Assembly: GCF_002814095.1 (NCBI RefSeq)
Contig: NZ_CP021913.1
Coordinates: 3,010,001 to 3,074,000 of the forward strand
Direction: 5' to 3'
DNA: 64,000 bases
DNA from: Sagittula sp. P11
GTDB taxonomy: Bacteria > Pseudomonadota > Alphaproteobacteria > Rhodobacterales > Rhodobacteraceae
Position 1 is the stretch's first letter. Every line of letters starts with the position of its first letter. Shown in pieces: positions 31,586 to 39,298 of this stretch. Both the position numbers and the translations under genes were made by a program. The notes beneath the pieces are model-generated. The model had not been told where the DNA came from. It saw nothing but the letters and a program-made list of their open reading frames with translations, and did not search any database.

Positions 31586-32617
31586 TTACTGGGCGGCCTT
31601 CAGACCCTGCCATACCTCGAGGTATTTCTCGCGGGTGGCATCGTCGATCGGCGCCTGGAAGTGGACACGGGCGGCAACCTCCGGATCGCCCAGGACCGCC
31701 TTGTTGAAGGCGTCGTCGGGCAGCGCTTCGGCGGCCGCGGCATTGGCCGACGCCGGAGCCCCCTCGGCATCCCACTTCACGTAGAATTCCGGGTCGATCA
31801 TGTAGTCGATGAACTGCAGCGCGGCGTCCTTATGGGTGGAGGTTTCCGGGATCGACAGGCCATCGAGCCAGCCCACCGCCCCTTCCTGCGGGATCACGAA
31901 CTGCACCGGCAGCCCCAGCGAGGCCGAACGGCTGGCCGAGCCGGACCAGTAGGTCGCGGCATCCAGTTCGCCCGCGGCCATGAACTGGTTCCAGTCATTC
32001 TCGCTGCTCCAGAAGGTGCGCAGGTTGGGCAGCAGTTCCGCGACCTTGGCGGCGGCCGCGTCGATGTCCTTGATGTCGTTGATATCCTGCCCGGTGGCGA
32101 GCGCCCCCAGTTGCAGCGCCTCGACGGCATCGTCGCGGATCGAGACGCGGCCGGCATGGGCCTCGTCCCAGAGCGCGAGGATCGAGGTCGGGGTCTCGTC
32201 CCAGGCTTGCGTGTTGATCGCGAAGGAGGTCAGGCCCCAGGTCCACGGCACGCCGTAGGTCTGACCGTCGGCGTTCAGCTTGGGGTCGGCGGCGAAAGCT
32301 TCGGGGATGTCGGAGAAATTCTCGATGGCCGTGGTGTCGATGGGCGCGATCAGCCCTTCGGAGATCGCCTGCGGCGTGAAGGCCGCGTTGATCATCACCA
32401 CGTCATAGGCGCCGGGATTGGTGCGCAGCTTGGTCAGCATCTCCTGCTCGGAGTTGAAGTACTCGTGCACGACGGTGTGGCCGGTGGCCTCGGCGAAGGC
32501 GTCCACCGCCCATTTCAGGTCGGTGCCGTAGCCCTGCCAATTCAGGACGCGGATCTCGTCGGCAAGCGCGGCCGAAGCGGTCATCGCCAGGGCTGTGGTC
32601 AGAAAGAGGGTCTTCAT
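31586..32617 (-). CDS. Periplasmic binding protein of spermidine/putrescine type (PotD-like)
   Basis: The product is 343 residues with a signal peptide (1-19, ALADE). It has the bacterial extracellular SBP fold of the PotD/PotF class: VLNWQGYGTDLKWAVDAF, LTKLRTNPGAYDVVMINAAF, and GLTSFAINTQAW. It captures the solute for the importer encoded downstream. The ligand is unknown; the co-encoded PfkB kinase and ADP-ribosylglycohydrolase argue for a sugar- or ribose-bearing compound. It is two bases from the kinase gene. Confidence 0.9.
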   Translation of the reverse strand: MKTLFLTTALAMTASAALADEIRVLNWQGYGTDLKWAVDAFAEATGHTVVHEYFNSEQEMLTKLRTNPGAYDVVMINAAFTPQAISEGLIAPIDTTAIENFSDIPEAFAADPKLNADGQTYGVPWTWGLTSFAINTQAWDETPTSILALWDEAHAGRVSIRDDAVEALQLGALATGQDINDIKDIDAAAAKVAELLPNLRTFWSSENDWNQFMAAGELDAATYWSGSASRSASLGLPVQFVIPQEGAVGWLDGLSIPETSTHKDAALQFIDYMIDPEFYVKWDAEGAPASANAAAAEALPDDAFNKAVLGDPEVAARVHFQAPIDDATREKYLEVWQGLKAAQ

Positions 32618-32619
32618 TT

Positions 32620-33564
32620 TCAGGTCTCCAGGTTGAGGGTCGGCCGTTGATCGGCCTTTTCGTCGTTGAGGATGGCCTCGACCGCGCTGCGGTCGGGGGG
32701 TGTTGCGGGGCCGCGTTCGAGTGTCGACAGGGCGGCGGCGACATTGGCGTAGCGGGCGGCGCGCAGCGGATCGCCGTGATGGCTCAGTTCCGCGAGAAAG
32801 CTGCCGATATGGGTGTCCCCCGCGCCGTTGGTATCGACTGTCGTGACGCGATGCGGAGGGATGGCCTTAACCGTGTCGCCGGTTGCCAGCAGGCACCCTT
32901 CGGAGCCCATGCGCACCAGCGCGCCCTGCCGCCCCTGCGCAAGATCGCGGGCTGCCTGCTGCGCATCGCCGCGCCCGGTCAGCACGGTCGCCTCGGAGGC
33001 ATTGGCACTGATCCAGTCGGCACGGGCCATGGCACGGCTTAGCAGCGACGTGTCGAGAAGGTGCACCACGGGAGAGGGATCGAAGGCCAGCGTGACCGCC
33101 GCGGGCAGGGCGGCAATCCAGTCGACCAGTGCCTCCGCCGCCTGCGGGTAATGCAGGGAATAGCCCGACATCAGCACGTGCGAGACGCCGTCGAGGTCGA
33201 TTGCGCCGAGGTCATCGGCGCGGATCGTGCCTTCCGCTCCGGGAAAGCTAATGAAGGTCCGCTCGCCGTCCGGCTCCAGCAGCACGGTGCAGCAGCCCTG
33301 GTCCTGCGCGACGCGCGCGCGGGCCGTTCCGATCTCGAGGCGCGCCAGTTCCGCTGCCACGCGGTCGGCCATCGGCCCGGTCCCGAGCGATCCCGCGAGA
33401 ACGACGCGCTGACCCGCCGCCCGTGCCGCCGCCATGGCGTTGAACCCGCCGCCGGGCAGCATGGCAAAGCCGGTGCAATGCGCCTCCTGCCCACGCTGCG
33501 GCAGGGCAGAGACCGCATACACCAGGTCGACCACCGGCCCAGTCATCTGCATCAGCGTCCCCAT
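32620..33564 (-). CDS. PfkB-family sugar/nucleoside kinase
   Basis: The product is 314 residues with the ribokinase-fold signatures: the N-terminal GGGFNAMAAARAAGQRV substrate region and the C-terminal DTNGAGDTHIGSF holding the catalytic Asp and anion hole. It phosphorylates the hydroxymethyl group of a sugar or nucleoside. In E. coli the corresponding gene order is yegU-yegV-yegW, where yegV is a PfkB kinase. It overlaps the glycohydrolase by one base. Confidence 0.9.
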   Translation of the reverse strand: MGTLMQMTGPVVDLVYAVSALPQRGQEAHCTGFAMLPGGGFNAMAAARAAGQRVVLAGSLGTGPMADRVAAELARLEIGTARARVAQDQGCCTVLLEPDGERTFISFPGAEGTIRADDLGAIDLDGVSHVLMSGYSLHYPQAAEALVDWIAALPAAVTLAFDPSPVVHLLDTSLLSRAMARADWISANASEATVLTGRGDAQQAARDLAQGRQGALVRMGSEGCLLATGDTVKAIPPHRVTTVDTNGAGDTHIGSFLAELSHHGDPLRAARYANVAAALSTLERGPATPPDRSAVEAILNDEKADQRPTLNLET

Positions 33565-34544
33565 CAGGCGGCGACCCTGCGCAGGGCCAGCAGCGGCTCG
33601 GCCAGCCCGTCGAGATCCGCTGCATTGGCGGCGCGCAGTTGCGCGATGACGTCCGCGGGCAGGGTCAGCCCGAGCGCGCCCCCCATGGCCCCGGTGATCG
33701 CACCGATGGTGTCGGTGTCGTCGCCGATATTGGCCGCCATACAGAGCGTTTCGTGCAGGGGCAGGCCCATGCTCAGCAAGCCGAAGGCGCAGGCCACGCT
33801 TTCCCGGCTGGCAACCGAGGTGCCGATCCCCGCAACCAGTGCATCCTCGCCGGTCCGTGCAAGCTCGACAGCCCGCAGGATGCGCCCTGCCATGTCCGGT
33901 TCACCCTTGGGGTGACCCGCCTGTTGCCCGGCGCGCGCGGCGTCGACCGCACGCGGCAGGGCGTCCGCAAAGGTCATGCCCGCGATGCCGCAGCTGATCA
34001 TCATGGCCACGGCGGAGGCGGCCGCGATGGCCTCTCCGGTGTTGTGCGTCACGCGGCAGGTCTGCACGACGCGGGCGACCAGAGGCGGGACCTCGGGTGG
34101 CGTGGACAGGCCCACGGGGGCAATCCGCATTGCCGCGCCGTTGGTGGTTCCGTTGAGGCCGGTCTCATCCGGATGCGTGCCGTTTAGCAGCGCGGCAATC
34201 GCGGCCTTCGAAGAAGGGCCGAGCAGGTCCGCCAGCCCCTTGGCGCGGACGTCCGCCTCCCAGTCCAGCAGGTCCTGCGCCCATCCTGCCGCATCGAATC
34301 CATCGGGATCGCGCAACAGTCGCTGCGCCAGGAGCAGGGTCTGCTCCGTGTCGTCGGTGATCTGTCCGGCAGCCAGCCCATGCGAGACGGGGTGCCCTTC
34401 GAAAGGCGGCACGAATCCGGTGATACGCCCGTAGTGCTGCACGATGGTCTCGCGCGGCAGGGTTTGCGCGGGCATTCCCAGCGCGTCGCCTGCGGCCAGT
34501 CCCAGCAGGCAGCCCTGAGCCCGGGTCAATGCGGTGTCCGACAT
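33564..34544 (-). CDS. ADP-ribosylglycohydrolase family protein (YegU-like)
   Basis: The product is 326 residues. The Mg2+-binding motifs of the ARH fold are present: GDALGMPAQ near the start, TDDTEQ around 61-66 and GDDTDTIGAI near 270. Family members cleave N- or O-glycosidic ribose bonds. With the kinase next to it, hydrolysis of an imported glycoside followed by phosphorylation of the freed sugar is a reasonable inference. It lies 12 bases after the GntR gene. Confidence 0.9.
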   Translation of the reverse strand: MSDTALTRAQGCLLGLAAGDALGMPAQTLPRETIVQHYGRITGFVPPFEGHPVSHGLAAGQITDDTEQTLLLAQRLLRDPDGFDAAGWAQDLLDWEADVRAKGLADLLGPSSKAAIAALLNGTHPDETGLNGTTNGAAMRIAPVGLSTPPEVPPLVARVVQTCRVTHNTGEAIAAASAVAMMISCGIAGMTFADALPRAVDAARAGQQAGHPKGEPDMAGRILRAVELARTGEDALVAGIGTSVASRESVACAFGLLSMGLPLHETLCMAANIGDDTDTIGAITGAMGGALGLTLPADVIAQLRAANAADLDGLAEPLLALRRVAA

Positions 34545-34556
34545 CTGAAGTCCTGT

Positions 34557-35273
34557 TCAAAAAGTCATGTGGAGGCCGAAAAGCTCCGGGTCGAGGAAGC
34601 TTTCGACGAATTCGACGGGATGATCGGTCGCATCCCGCGTGAGACGGCGCAGGCGCAGCATCGCGGTGCCGGGGTCGCGCCCCATGAGAGCGGCATCCTC
34701 GGCTCCGAGCAGCGGCAGGACATTGGCCCATTCCTCCCCCGAAGCCGGGAAGAGCCCGCGCGCGGCGAGGGTCTGGCTCAGCGAGCCGCCATCCAGTCCG
34801 CATTCGATCAAGGCCGCGAAGTCATCTCGCCACGGCACCCGCGCCCGTTCCAGCGACAGGCCACGACCCGTCTCTTCGCGGAACCGCAGCCGATCGACGG
34901 CCAGCATCGGACCTTCGAGGCGGATGGGGCAGTCGAGGTCCATCTCGACCCGGGCGATCTTGAGGATGCGGGTTCCCATCCGCAATCCGACGGAAGAGAG
35001 AGCCAGCGACCAGCCCGGACCGCTGTCGATCACGTTTCCCGCATAGGTGACAAAGGATCCGATGCCGACCTTGGTCTGGATCAGGCCCTTGTCCGCGAGG
35101 ATGCCGAGGCTCTTGCGCACCGTTGTCCGCGAGACAGCGAAGCGGTTGACGAGGCTGCTCTCGCTCGAGAGGGCCGACCCGTCCTGAAGCTGACCGGACC
35201 GGATCTCCGCCTCGATGAGGCGGGCGATGCGTTCGGATTTCGACTCGGGTGTCTTGTAGTCTGGCTGGGACAT
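34557..35273 (-). CDS. GntR-family regulator with UTRA domain (HutC type)
   Basis: The product is 238 residues: an N-terminal winged helix (SERIARLIEAEIRSGQL, SSESSLVNRFAVSRTTVRKSL) and a C-terminal UTRA ligand domain, as in HutC/YegW. It is first in the operon, so it most likely represses its own operon and responds to the imported compound or a derivative. A short direct repeat is found in its promoter at 35297-35314. Confidence 0.9.
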   Translation of the reverse strand: MSQPDYKTPESKSERIARLIEAEIRSGQLQDGSALSSESSLVNRFAVSRTTVRKSLGILADKGLIQTKVGIGSFVTYAGNVIDSGPGWSLALSSVGLRMGTRILKIARVEMDLDCPIRLEGPMLAVDRLRFREETGRGLSLERARVPWRDDFAALIECGLDGGSLSQTLAARGLFPASGEEWANVLPLLGAEDAALMGRDPGTAMLRLRRLTRDATDHPVEFVESFLDPELFGLHMTF

Positions 35274-35296
35274 GTTCCCTCCTGTTACTCAAAGTG

Positions 35297-35314
35297 TAGA
35301 CAGGTAGATACAGG
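35297..35314. promoter_or_regulatory. Direct repeat in the GntR operon promoter
   Basis: TAGACAGG (35297-35304) and TAGATACAGG (35305-35314) are adjacent near-copies 24 bases upstream of the regulator ATG. They are candidate HutC-type operators, based only on position and repetition. Confidence 0.35.
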
Positions 35315-35362
35315 TGTGGCGAGTCTTTTATTGGTGTGAAACTGATATTTCTTCTGGAAAAG

Positions 35363-35384
35363 AAAAACGCCCGAGAAACGGGCG
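35363..35384 (-). terminator. Intrinsic terminator on the minus strand
   Basis: Read on the minus strand, CGCCCG (35384-35379), loop TTTCT, CGGGCG (35373-35368), then TTTTT (35367-35363). It closes the darcynin/SDR/isochorismatase-remnant transcript. Confidence 0.85.
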
Positions 35385-35423
35385 CTGATCTGGAGAGCGT
35401 TCAGTATACAGGTTGCAACAGGT

Positions 35424-35670
35424 CAGAGCGTCTCCAAACAGCTGGCGACATCGTCGGCATCGGTGACGTCGGCGTACTTCTCGTAGAGGTGGGCGTCATG
35501 GGGTGCCTGCGCCCGGTCGGCACAGCAGTCCGCCGGGACCAGCACGTTGAAGCCCGCCTTCACGCGGCCCGAGGTGGCGCGCCCCAGTCGATCAGCATGT
35601 CGGTGTTGACCCCGGCCAGCAGCGACCCAAGGGTGGAGCCGAAGAGGGACGGGGCGGCCTTCTTCTCCAT
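35424..35670 (-). pseudogene. Isochorismatase/N-carbamoylsarcosine amidase-like pseudogene
   Basis: From ATG 35670 the first frame reads SLFGSTLGSLLAGVNTDMLI, matching the middle of the isochorismatase-like hydrolases. A frameshift near 35583 then leads into SGRVKAGFNVLVPADCCADR, ending KYADVTDADDV, which is the family's C-terminus. The segment with the active-site Cys and the N-terminal Asp/Lys part are missing. It lies two bases after the SDR fragment. Confidence 0.7.
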
Positions 35671-35672
35671 GA

Positions 35673-35894
35673 TCAGCCCTTAGGGCGCAGTTGCGCCAGA
35701 TCCTGCGCGAGCGTTGTGACAGCGGCCCGGCCCGACAGGTCGCGGCGGATGAAACGGGCCAGGAGTTCCCAAAGACCGGGCTCCGCGCGGGCGATGCCGA
35801 TGACCGGCTGTCCCCGCGCAGTCAGAAGACGCACCGGTTCCAGTCCGTTTCGCCGGCTGGCTCCGGTCACGACGACGGGACGTAGGTCAGGCAT
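35673..35894 (-). pseudogene. Truncated SDR-like NAD(P)-binding fragment
   Basis: The 73-residue frame begins with a Rossmann start (PVVVTGASRRNGLEPVRLLT) and ends soon after RAEPGLW without any catalytic Tyr-x-x-x-Lys. The start overlaps the darcynin stop by eight bases. It is probably the remnant of a short-chain dehydrogenase or NAD(P)H-binding family gene rather than a working protein. Confidence 0.5.
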
Positions 35895-36231
35895 GGTCAA
35901 CCTCCGCGGCTTCAAACGCCTTCCATCCGTCTTCGATGGCGGGAAGGATCGCGACGAACTCGAAATAGGGCTGAGCGAACAGCGGCGTGTCGCGCAGCCG
36001 TTCCATCGCCGTGTTCATTGCGCCAGCGGAGTCCGCGGTCAGCATCCAGATATCGGAACACATGGCGGAGAAGGCTTCGCAGTCGAACTGGCGAAACTTT
36101 ATGTCCCCGCCCGGGACGGCACCGATGGCAATCTCCCGGCGTCGCGGTCTGGGCAGCGCCAGCCAGGAAGGCAGCGCGCGCACCAGCAGGAAAAGGGTCA
36201 GGGGTTTGTAGCAGGACTTGGTTTCGGTCAT
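35887..36231 (-). CDS. Darcynin-domain protein
   Basis: The product is 114 residues from ATG 36231 (an upstream frame extension to 36309 has no similarity). The sequence FLLVRALPSWLALPRPRR, then FRQFDCEAFSAMCSDIWM and FEFVAILPAIEDGW match the darcynin family, small ferredoxin-like-fold proteins of unknown function. It is divergent from the TetR gene and is probably regulated by it. Confidence 0.75.
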   Translation of the reverse strand: MTETKSCYKPLTLFLLVRALPSWLALPRPRRREIAIGAVPGGDIKFRQFDCEAFSAMCSDIWMLTADSAGAMNTAMERLRDTPLFAQPYFEFVAILPAIEDGWKAFEAAEVDHA

Positions 36232-36318
36232 TGATCCGGCCTTTCGGGTTGCAAAAAATAGGCAAGCACCGGCAGTATCCAAGCAATTGCTCAGTTTCTC
36301 TACTCGCATCGGAACCGC

Positions 36319-36912
36319 ATGTCTGCCGTCGCGCCACAGCCCAGAAAATTACCGAAGCAACGCCGCGCGGTCGAAACCTGCGCCGCGATTGTCGAAGCTG
36401 CGGCTCGCATTCTGGAAACGCAGGATCCTGACGCGCTGAACACCAACCGGATCGCCGAACGCGCCGGCGTCAGCATCGGGACGCTGTATCAGTACTTTCC
36501 CGACAAACAGGCGATCCTCGTCGCGCTCATCCGCCGTGAACGGCAGGCCCTCCTGGCTGAGCTGCGTGCGATCCAGGACAACGGAGAAGAGGCCTTGAGG
36601 CAGATGGTGGCCGCCTCTGTCCGTCACCAGTTCGCGCGGCCGAAACTGGCCTCCGCGCTGGAACATATCGAGGTCTCCTTCCCTCTGGGGGAAGAAGCCA
36701 ACGACATGGCAAGAGAAATCGCTTCGATCTCTTCGGGGTTGTTGTCCCGGCGCTTCGGTCAACTCAACTCGACCGATCTTCTGACCGCCGTTATCATTGG
36801 CCGGTCGCTGGTGAACGCTGCCGGCGAAGGTGTCCTGCCGGAAGAGGGACTGCCGGAGCGCGTCACGATGGCCTTGGAGGCGTACCTGTACGCCGTTTCT
36901 GGTGGCGGCTGA
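36319..36912 (+). CDS. TetR-family transcriptional regulator
   Basis: The product is 197 residues. An N-terminal TetR helix-turn-helix (AAARILETQDPDALNTNRIA, ERAGVSIGTLYQYFPDKQAI) precedes an all-helical ligand domain. It is divergent from the darcynin gene with an 87-base gap and convergent with the ene-reductase gene. It likely controls the darcynin unit and perhaps responds to a small hydrophobic ligand. Confidence 0.9.
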   Translation: MSAVAPQPRKLPKQRRAVETCAAIVEAAARILETQDPDALNTNRIAERAGVSIGTLYQYFPDKQAILVALIRRERQALLAELRAIQDNGEEALRQMVAASVRHQFARPKLASALEHIEVSFPLGEEANDMAREIASISSGLLSRRFGQLNSTDLLTAVIIGRSLVNAAGEGVLPEEGLPERVTMALEAYLYAVSGGG

Positions 36913-36950
36913 CGCGGGCGCAGAAACAACGTCTGCGCCCCCGCATGAAC

Positions 36951-38090
36951 TCAAGCCCCGACAGCCGTGATGCGGCTGCGTACGGCCTGCCATTTTGCCT
37001 GACCTTCGATGGATACCCCGTGGGAGAACAGGTCGTAGGTAAAAGTCTCCACCGGACGGCCCCTAGCAATCCTGTCGGGAAGGTCGGGATTGTTCATCGC
37101 CGCCTTGCCGATCGCCAGGAAATCCGCCTCACCCCTGTTCAGCACATCTCGGGCCAGATCCGGGTCTTGCAACCCGCCATTGGCGATGACCGGCAATCCG
37201 GTGGTCACGCGGGCAAAGTGGCAAAGGTTTTCTCCACCGGGCGTGCTGCTGTGGTAGGCATAGCCCTTGGTCTCACTGGCGAGATGAATGAACCCCGCGC
37301 CGGCCTCTGCGACCGCCGTGAAAATCCGCTCCGCATCCTCCAGACCGCCATGCCAGAAATAGTCCGGCTGGGTCGCCTTGGCCTGCGACACGCGGACCCC
37401 GGTCAGGAAATGCCCGCCAGTCGCCGCGCGAATATCGGTGATGATCTCGGCTGTCAGGCGGATCCGGTTCTCGACCGAGCCGCCATACGGCGCGTCCCGC
37501 AGGTTGGTCTCTGGCGTCAGGAACTGGTCGAGCAGGTAGCCGTTCGCGCAATGCACCTCGACCCCGTCGAACCCGGCCGACTGCGCGCGCACGGCCGCCT
37601 GTACAAATCCGGCCTTGATGTCGTGGATGTCCTGTCCACTCAGCTCTCTGGGCGTGCCGTAAGGGCCGCGGTTCGGTCCGTAGCCGTCGAGCATCTTGCC
37701 CGTGGGGCGCACGGCCGAAGGTGCATGCGGCACGTCGACCGCCTGGGACACGGCACCGGCATGGATCAGCTGGAGTATGATCCGGCCCCCGGCGCGATGT
37801 ACGGCGTCGGTGACCCCCTGCCAGCCCGCTTCCTGCGCATCGGTGCAGAGACCGGGTTGATTGCCGTAGGCCTGCGCATGGCAAAGGTCGGTATAGGCAC
37901 CCTCGGCGATGATGAGACCGAAGCCGCCCGTCGCGAAGCCGGCGTAGTAGCGCGCCATCGCTTCGGTCGGGATGCCATCATCGGTGGCGCTGGCGCGGGA
38001 CATGGGCGCGACGACATAGCGGTTCGCGAGTTGCAGATGCTGGAGCGCGCCGGGGCGAAGCGCCGGATGAAGGGGTGGGTGGGTTGTCAT
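36951..38090 (-). CDS. NADH:flavin oxidoreductase, Old Yellow Enzyme family
   Basis: The product is 379 residues with the TIM-barrel FMN fold: NRYVVAPMSRASATDDGIPT at the start, GVEVHCANGYLLDQFLTP, and the phosphate-binding ANGGLQDP and AIGKAAMNNPDLP. The canonical HxGR after strand 3 reads IHAGAVS, so the usual Arg is Ala. It reduces activated alkenes or similar electrophiles. It is divergent from an HxlR regulator, which often senses electrophiles, so an electrophile detoxification role is inferred. The start at 38090 matches the family. Confidence 0.87.
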   Translation of the reverse strand: MTTHPPLHPALRPGALQHLQLANRYVVAPMSRASATDDGIPTEAMARYYAGFATGGFGLIIAEGAYTDLCHAQAYGNQPGLCTDAQEAGWQGVTDAVHRAGGRIILQLIHAGAVSQAVDVPHAPSAVRPTGKMLDGYGPNRGPYGTPRELSGQDIHDIKAGFVQAAVRAQSAGFDGVEVHCANGYLLDQFLTPETNLRDAPYGGSVENRIRLTAEIITDIRAATGGHFLTGVRVSQAKATQPDYFWHGGLEDAERIFTAVAEAGAGFIHLASETKGYAYHSSTPGGENLCHFARVTTGLPVIANGGLQDPDLARDVLNRGEADFLAIGKAAMNNPDLPDRIARGRPVETFTYDLFSHGVSIEGQAKWQAVRSRITAVGA

Positions 38091-38199
38091 GTGCGTGGCC
38101 TTCTGTTGCAGACCTCGACAAACTGGCGGGCACATGCAAAAGCCGCAAGAATGCACAATTTTGGCCTATACTATCTAAAATGTAAGTAAGGAACATGCG

Positions 38200-38550
38200 A
38201 TGCCGGCCCCCTTCAACAAGGAACAGTTGTTCTGCCCGACGGAAACCGCCTTGGGCATCATCGGCGGAAAGTGGAAGGGGATGATCCTTTGGTGCCTGTC
38301 CCGACGCACCATGCGGTTCGGAGAACTGCATCGTGCCATGCCCGACATCACGCAGCGCATGCTGACCAAGCAGTTGCGTGACCTTGAGGCCTTCAGGATC
38401 ATCGACCGCAAGGTCTATCCCGAGGTGCCGCCCAAGGTCGAATACTCGCTGAGTGCGCACGGCCTGGCGCTCAAGCCGATCCTTGATGATCTCGAACTCT
38501 GGTCGAGGGACTATCTGGAAACGAATATCAAGCCCGAGGCCGGGCGGTAG
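38200..38550 (+). CDS. HxlR-family transcriptional regulator
   Basis: The product is 116 residues: the HxlR winged helix with CPTETALGIIGGKWKGMILW, then FGELHRAMPDITQRMLTKQL and a C-terminal dimer helix. Cys12 in the CP motif is the residue that many HxlR regulators use to sense electrophiles. It is divergent from the Old-Yellow-Enzyme-type gene with a 109-base gap. AAGGAA precedes the ATG. Confidence 0.9.
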   Translation: MPAPFNKEQLFCPTETALGIIGGKWKGMILWCLSRRTMRFGELHRAMPDITQRMLTKQLRDLEAFRIIDRKVYPEVPPKVEYSLSAHGLALKPILDDLELWSRDYLETNIKPEAGR

Positions 38551-38562
38551 AGGTCTCGGCCC

Positions 38563-38895
38563 TCAGTCGACGATGAAAAGCTTCGCGCCTGTTTCCGATG
38601 ATGATCGGTGCGGGGAGTCTCCGAAATCGGAAACCTGATAGCTCATCCCGGCGGTCATGGTGGTGCGGCGGCCGTCCTTCAGTTCTGAGACGAGGGAGCC
38701 CTCCAGAACCAGAAAAACGTGGCCGCGATCACACCAGTGGTCAGCCAGGTATCCGGGCGAGTATTCGACCATGCGGACCCGCAGGTCGCCTGCTTCAAAC
38801 GTCCGCCAGGTCGCGATGCCGGTTTCGCCCGGATAGTCGACAGGATCCACTTTTGACCAGTCCGTCACGGAGAAGGGCATTTCAGGCAACTTCAT
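38563..38895 (-). CDS. DHCW-motif cupin-fold protein
   Basis: The product is 110 residues. The sequence GIATWRTFEAGDLRVRMVEY, then SPGYLADHWCDRGHVFLVLE identifies the small DHCW-motif cupins: a single beta-barrel with a probable metal site (Asp-His plus Cys/Asp/His). It ends GAKLFIVD as in the family. Biological role is unknown. It converges with the HxlR gene. Confidence 0.82.
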   Translation of the reverse strand: MKLPEMPFSVTDWSKVDPVDYPGETGIATWRTFEAGDLRVRMVEYSPGYLADHWCDRGHVFLVLEGSLVSELKDGRRTTMTAGMSYQVSDFGDSPHRSSSETGAKLFIVD

Positions 38896-39298
38896 CGGGA
38901 ACTCCCCAGGCAATTGCTTGACCAGATAGCCGGACGGTATCGTCAGAACTTCCGGGTCACAAGATTGAAGGCGTTGCGAACAAAGGCGTTTTCGCGCCCG
39001 CCTGGCCATCCCGAACTTGCAGATACTGTGCCGACGCGCATGAAATCTGGCTGGCCCGCCGGCATTCTCTTCGGGCTGATCATGCGACTTGCCGAGATGC
39101 GCGTTTAGCGCGGGTTGGATCTGTTGTTAGGCGATGGTGTCAATTGCATACTTAATGGGTCCCTCGTCCATGTGTGGCGCAGTTCTGTGACGATCACGAG
39201 CGGCCCCATGCAGGGTTGGTCTGGACCATGAACCTCCCCCTCCAGTCCAGCGCTCGGGACCGCCCTACGCCGCGGAACTCCATGCCGATGAAGCCCGG
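38896..39298. other. 403-base intergenic region, no gene recognised
   Basis: Short frames occur on both strands but none has a recognisable family, codon bias or RBS. The region separates the cupin gene from the end of the CoA-hydrolase gene, and I see no strong hairpin for the beta-oxidation operon end within it. It may be degraded accessory DNA. Confidence 0.5.
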
